Below are positions 6,910 to 8,014 of a DNA stretch of 8,014 bases, one piece after another; position 1 is the first letter of the stretch; the number at the start of each line of letters is the position of its first letter. The stretch lies in assembly GCA_028817755.1 (NCBI GenBank), contig JAPPPA010000202.1, positions 1 through 8,014 on the forward strand, written 5' to 3'. Position numbers and translations under genes: made by a program. Origin of the DNA: Gammaproteobacteria bacterium. GTDB taxonomy: Bacteria; Pseudomonadota; Gammaproteobacteria; JAPPPA01. The notes beneath the pieces were generated by a model. The model was not told the DNA's origin and did no database searches. It saw only the letters and a program-made list of their open reading frames with translations.

Positions 6910-6961
6910 AGCGCCAAAATCTCAGCGCTTCTACACCGGAAGAAGAGACACAAGTCCAACC

Positions 6962-8014
6962 ATGAACACTACGTTAGCTGCCCTGCAAGAATGGGTAGAC
7001 GAAGTCGCCAAACAAACCACCCCTGACCGCATCCACTGGTGTGACGGTTCAGATACCGAATACCAAGCCTTGATTCAGCTCATGCTCGACAACGGAGACT
7101 TGCTTGAACTGAACCAAGAAACCCATCCGGGTTGCTACCTCCACCGCTCAGACCCAAATGATGTAGCGCGTGTAGAGAAGCTGACTTACGTTTGTACCGA
7201 AGACAAAACTGCTGCTGGCCCAAACAACAACTGGATGGAACCTGCTGAAGGCCACGCTAAAGTAGACGCACTGTTTGACGGCTGCATGAAAGGCCGCACC
7301 ATGTACGTTATTCCTTACTGCATGGGCCCGATTGGCTCACCTATTTCTCGTTGTGGTGTAGAAATTTCAGATAGCCCGTACGTAGCAGCCAATATGCGTC
7401 TAATGACTCGCATGGGCGCTGACGCACTCGCGCGTATTGAGCGCGAAGGCACATTTGTTAAAGCGCAGCACAGTATTGGCGAGCTGGATCCAAACAAACG
7501 CCTGATCATGCACTTCCCAGAAGAGCTAACCATTAAGAGCATTGGCTCTGGTTACGGCGGTAACGCACTGCTAGGCAAGAAATGCCACGCACTGCGCATT
7601 GGCTCTTACCAAGCGGCTCAAGAAGGCTGGTTAGCTGAGCACATGCTGATCGTTGGCCTAGAAAGCCCTGAAGGCGAGCGCCACTATATTGCCGCCGCCT
7701 TCCCTTCTGCTTGCGGCAAAACCAACTTGGCGATGCTGATTCCGCCTGAACAATATCCCGGCTGGAAGATTTGGACCGTAGGCGACGATATTGCTTGGAT
7801 GAGCGTTGGCAGCGACGGTCGCTTGTACGCGATTAACCCAGAAGCCGGTTACTTCGGCGTAGTGCCCGGCACTAGCCCGAAAACCAATAAGAACGCGTTT
7901 GACATGATTCAGCGCGACACCATCTTTACCAACGTTGGCGTCACCGCAGACAACCAACCTTGGTGGGAAGGCCACCCTGAAGGCGAGCCTGTAACCGATT
8001 GGAAAGGCAACCCT
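6962..8014 (+). CDS. pckG: Phosphoenolpyruvate carboxykinase, GTP-dependent (3' end outside window)
   Basis: This enzyme converts oxaloacetate plus GTP to phosphoenolpyruvate, CO2 and GDP, the first committed step of gluconeogenesis from TCA intermediates, in the cytoplasm. The frame is open from ATG 6962 to the window edge: 351 residues, somewhat over half of the usual 600 or so. Family residues, matched by eye to rat PEPCK: R70 (substrate Arg, in DVARVE), CMKGRTMYVIPYCMGPIGSP from 108, Y198 in SGYGGNALLGKKC with the metal-binding Lys at 206-207, H227 in WLAEHMLI, the GTP P-loop-like FPSACGKTN at 247-255 with the reactive Cys at 251, and the metal-binding VGDDIAWM at 273-280. These belong to the GTP class and not to the ATP class (PckA) used by E. 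coli. It is divergent from mrcB with about 160 bases between starts. The purine-rich AGAAGAGA at 6941-6948 lies 13 bases from the ATG, a long spacing. The ATG fits the family N-terminus. Confidence 0.97.
   Translation, partial: MNTTLAALQEWVDEVAKQTTPDRIHWCDGSDTEYQALIQLMLDNGDLLELNQETHPGCYLHRSDPNDVARVEKLTYVCTEDKTAAGPNNNWMEPAEGHAKVDALFDGCMKGRTMYVIPYCMGPIGSPISRCGVEISDSPYVAANMRLMTRMGADALARIEREGTFVKAQHSIGELDPNKRLIMHFPEELTIKSIGSGYGGNALLGKKCHALRIGSYQAAQEGWLAEHMLIVGLESPEGERHYIAAAFPSACGKTNLAMLIPPEQYPGWKIWTVGDDIAWMSVGSDGRLYAINPEAGYFGVVPGTSPKTNKNAFDMIQRDTIFTNVGVTADNQPWWEGHPEGEPVTDWKGNP

Noticed and set aside
6910..6929. AGCGC/GCGCT inverted repeat with a 10-nt loop in the pckG leader
   Set aside because: Only five base pairs with a wide loop; too weak to call a regulatory element or operator.
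7315..7542. Open frame on the minus strand, 75 codons
   Set aside because: Antisense shadow of pckG, with a low-complexity Ser/Arg/Ile-rich translation and no recognisable motif.
7658..7975. Open frame on the minus strand, 105 codons
   Set aside because: It lies wholly antisense to pckG, whose reading frame is conserved over the same bases; no family features are visible.
1..8014. Mobile elements, CRISPR arrays, toxin-antitoxin or defence genes, tRNA or rRNA genes
   Set aside because: Reading both strands gave no transposase, integrase, direct-repeat array, tRNA cloverleaf or defence-type motifs; all coding space is taken by housekeeping genes.

Overview
The window looks like a chromosomal core region of a gammaproteobacterium, probably a marine or environmental lineage. 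This rests on the class A penicillin-binding protein PBP1b with its UB2H region, an LpoP-type TPR lipoprotein beside it (an arrangement known from Pseudomonas), the yoaA-tsaB neighbourhood shared with Escherichia coli, and a GTP-type phosphoenolpyruvate carboxykinase. Genus cannot be fixed from sequence reading alone. Coding density is high, base composition looks moderate and even, and I see no insertion sequence, phage gene, integrase, CRISPR array, tRNA or rRNA.

Layout. (1) Positions 1-588, plus strand: the 3' end of a gene for a TPR protein, most likely the C-terminal part of a periplasmic M48-family metalloprotease. (2) Positions 596-630: a strong, nearly symmetrical hairpin that can act as a terminator in both directions between convergent genes. 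(3) Positions 702-6799, minus strand: five tightly packed genes read right to left, mrcB (PBP1b), an lpoP-like lipoprotein gene, yoaA (XPD/DinG-type helicase), tsaB (tRNA t6A synthesis) and a DUF4442 hotdog-fold gene. The junctions are a 1-nt overlap, a 9-nt gap, a 4-nt overlap and a 43-nt gap, so one operon ending at the 596-630 terminator is the simplest reading. (4) Positions 6800-6961: a divergent intergenic region with a candidate extended -10 promoter for mrcB and a hairpin followed by a T-rich run ahead of the next gene. (5) Positions 6962-8014, plus strand: the first 351 codons of pckG, open at the window edge.

How the genes work together. PBP1b polymerises and cross-links peptidoglycan, and the adjacent outer-membrane TPR lipoprotein is very likely its activator, so the first two genes of the operon form an enzyme-regulator pair. 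YoaA (replication-fork repair) and TsaB (tRNA modification) are housekeeping functions whose adjacency is conserved in enterics; their link to cell-wall synthesis is by co-transcription only, as far as can be seen. The hotdog protein may be a thioesterase of unknown substrate. pckG is an independent gluconeogenic gene.

I found no clear evidence of a new biological system here. The points most worth a second look are the lpoP-like gene coupled to mrcB, the terminator-like hairpin in the pckG leader, and the non-ATG or ambiguous starts of yoaA and mrcB.
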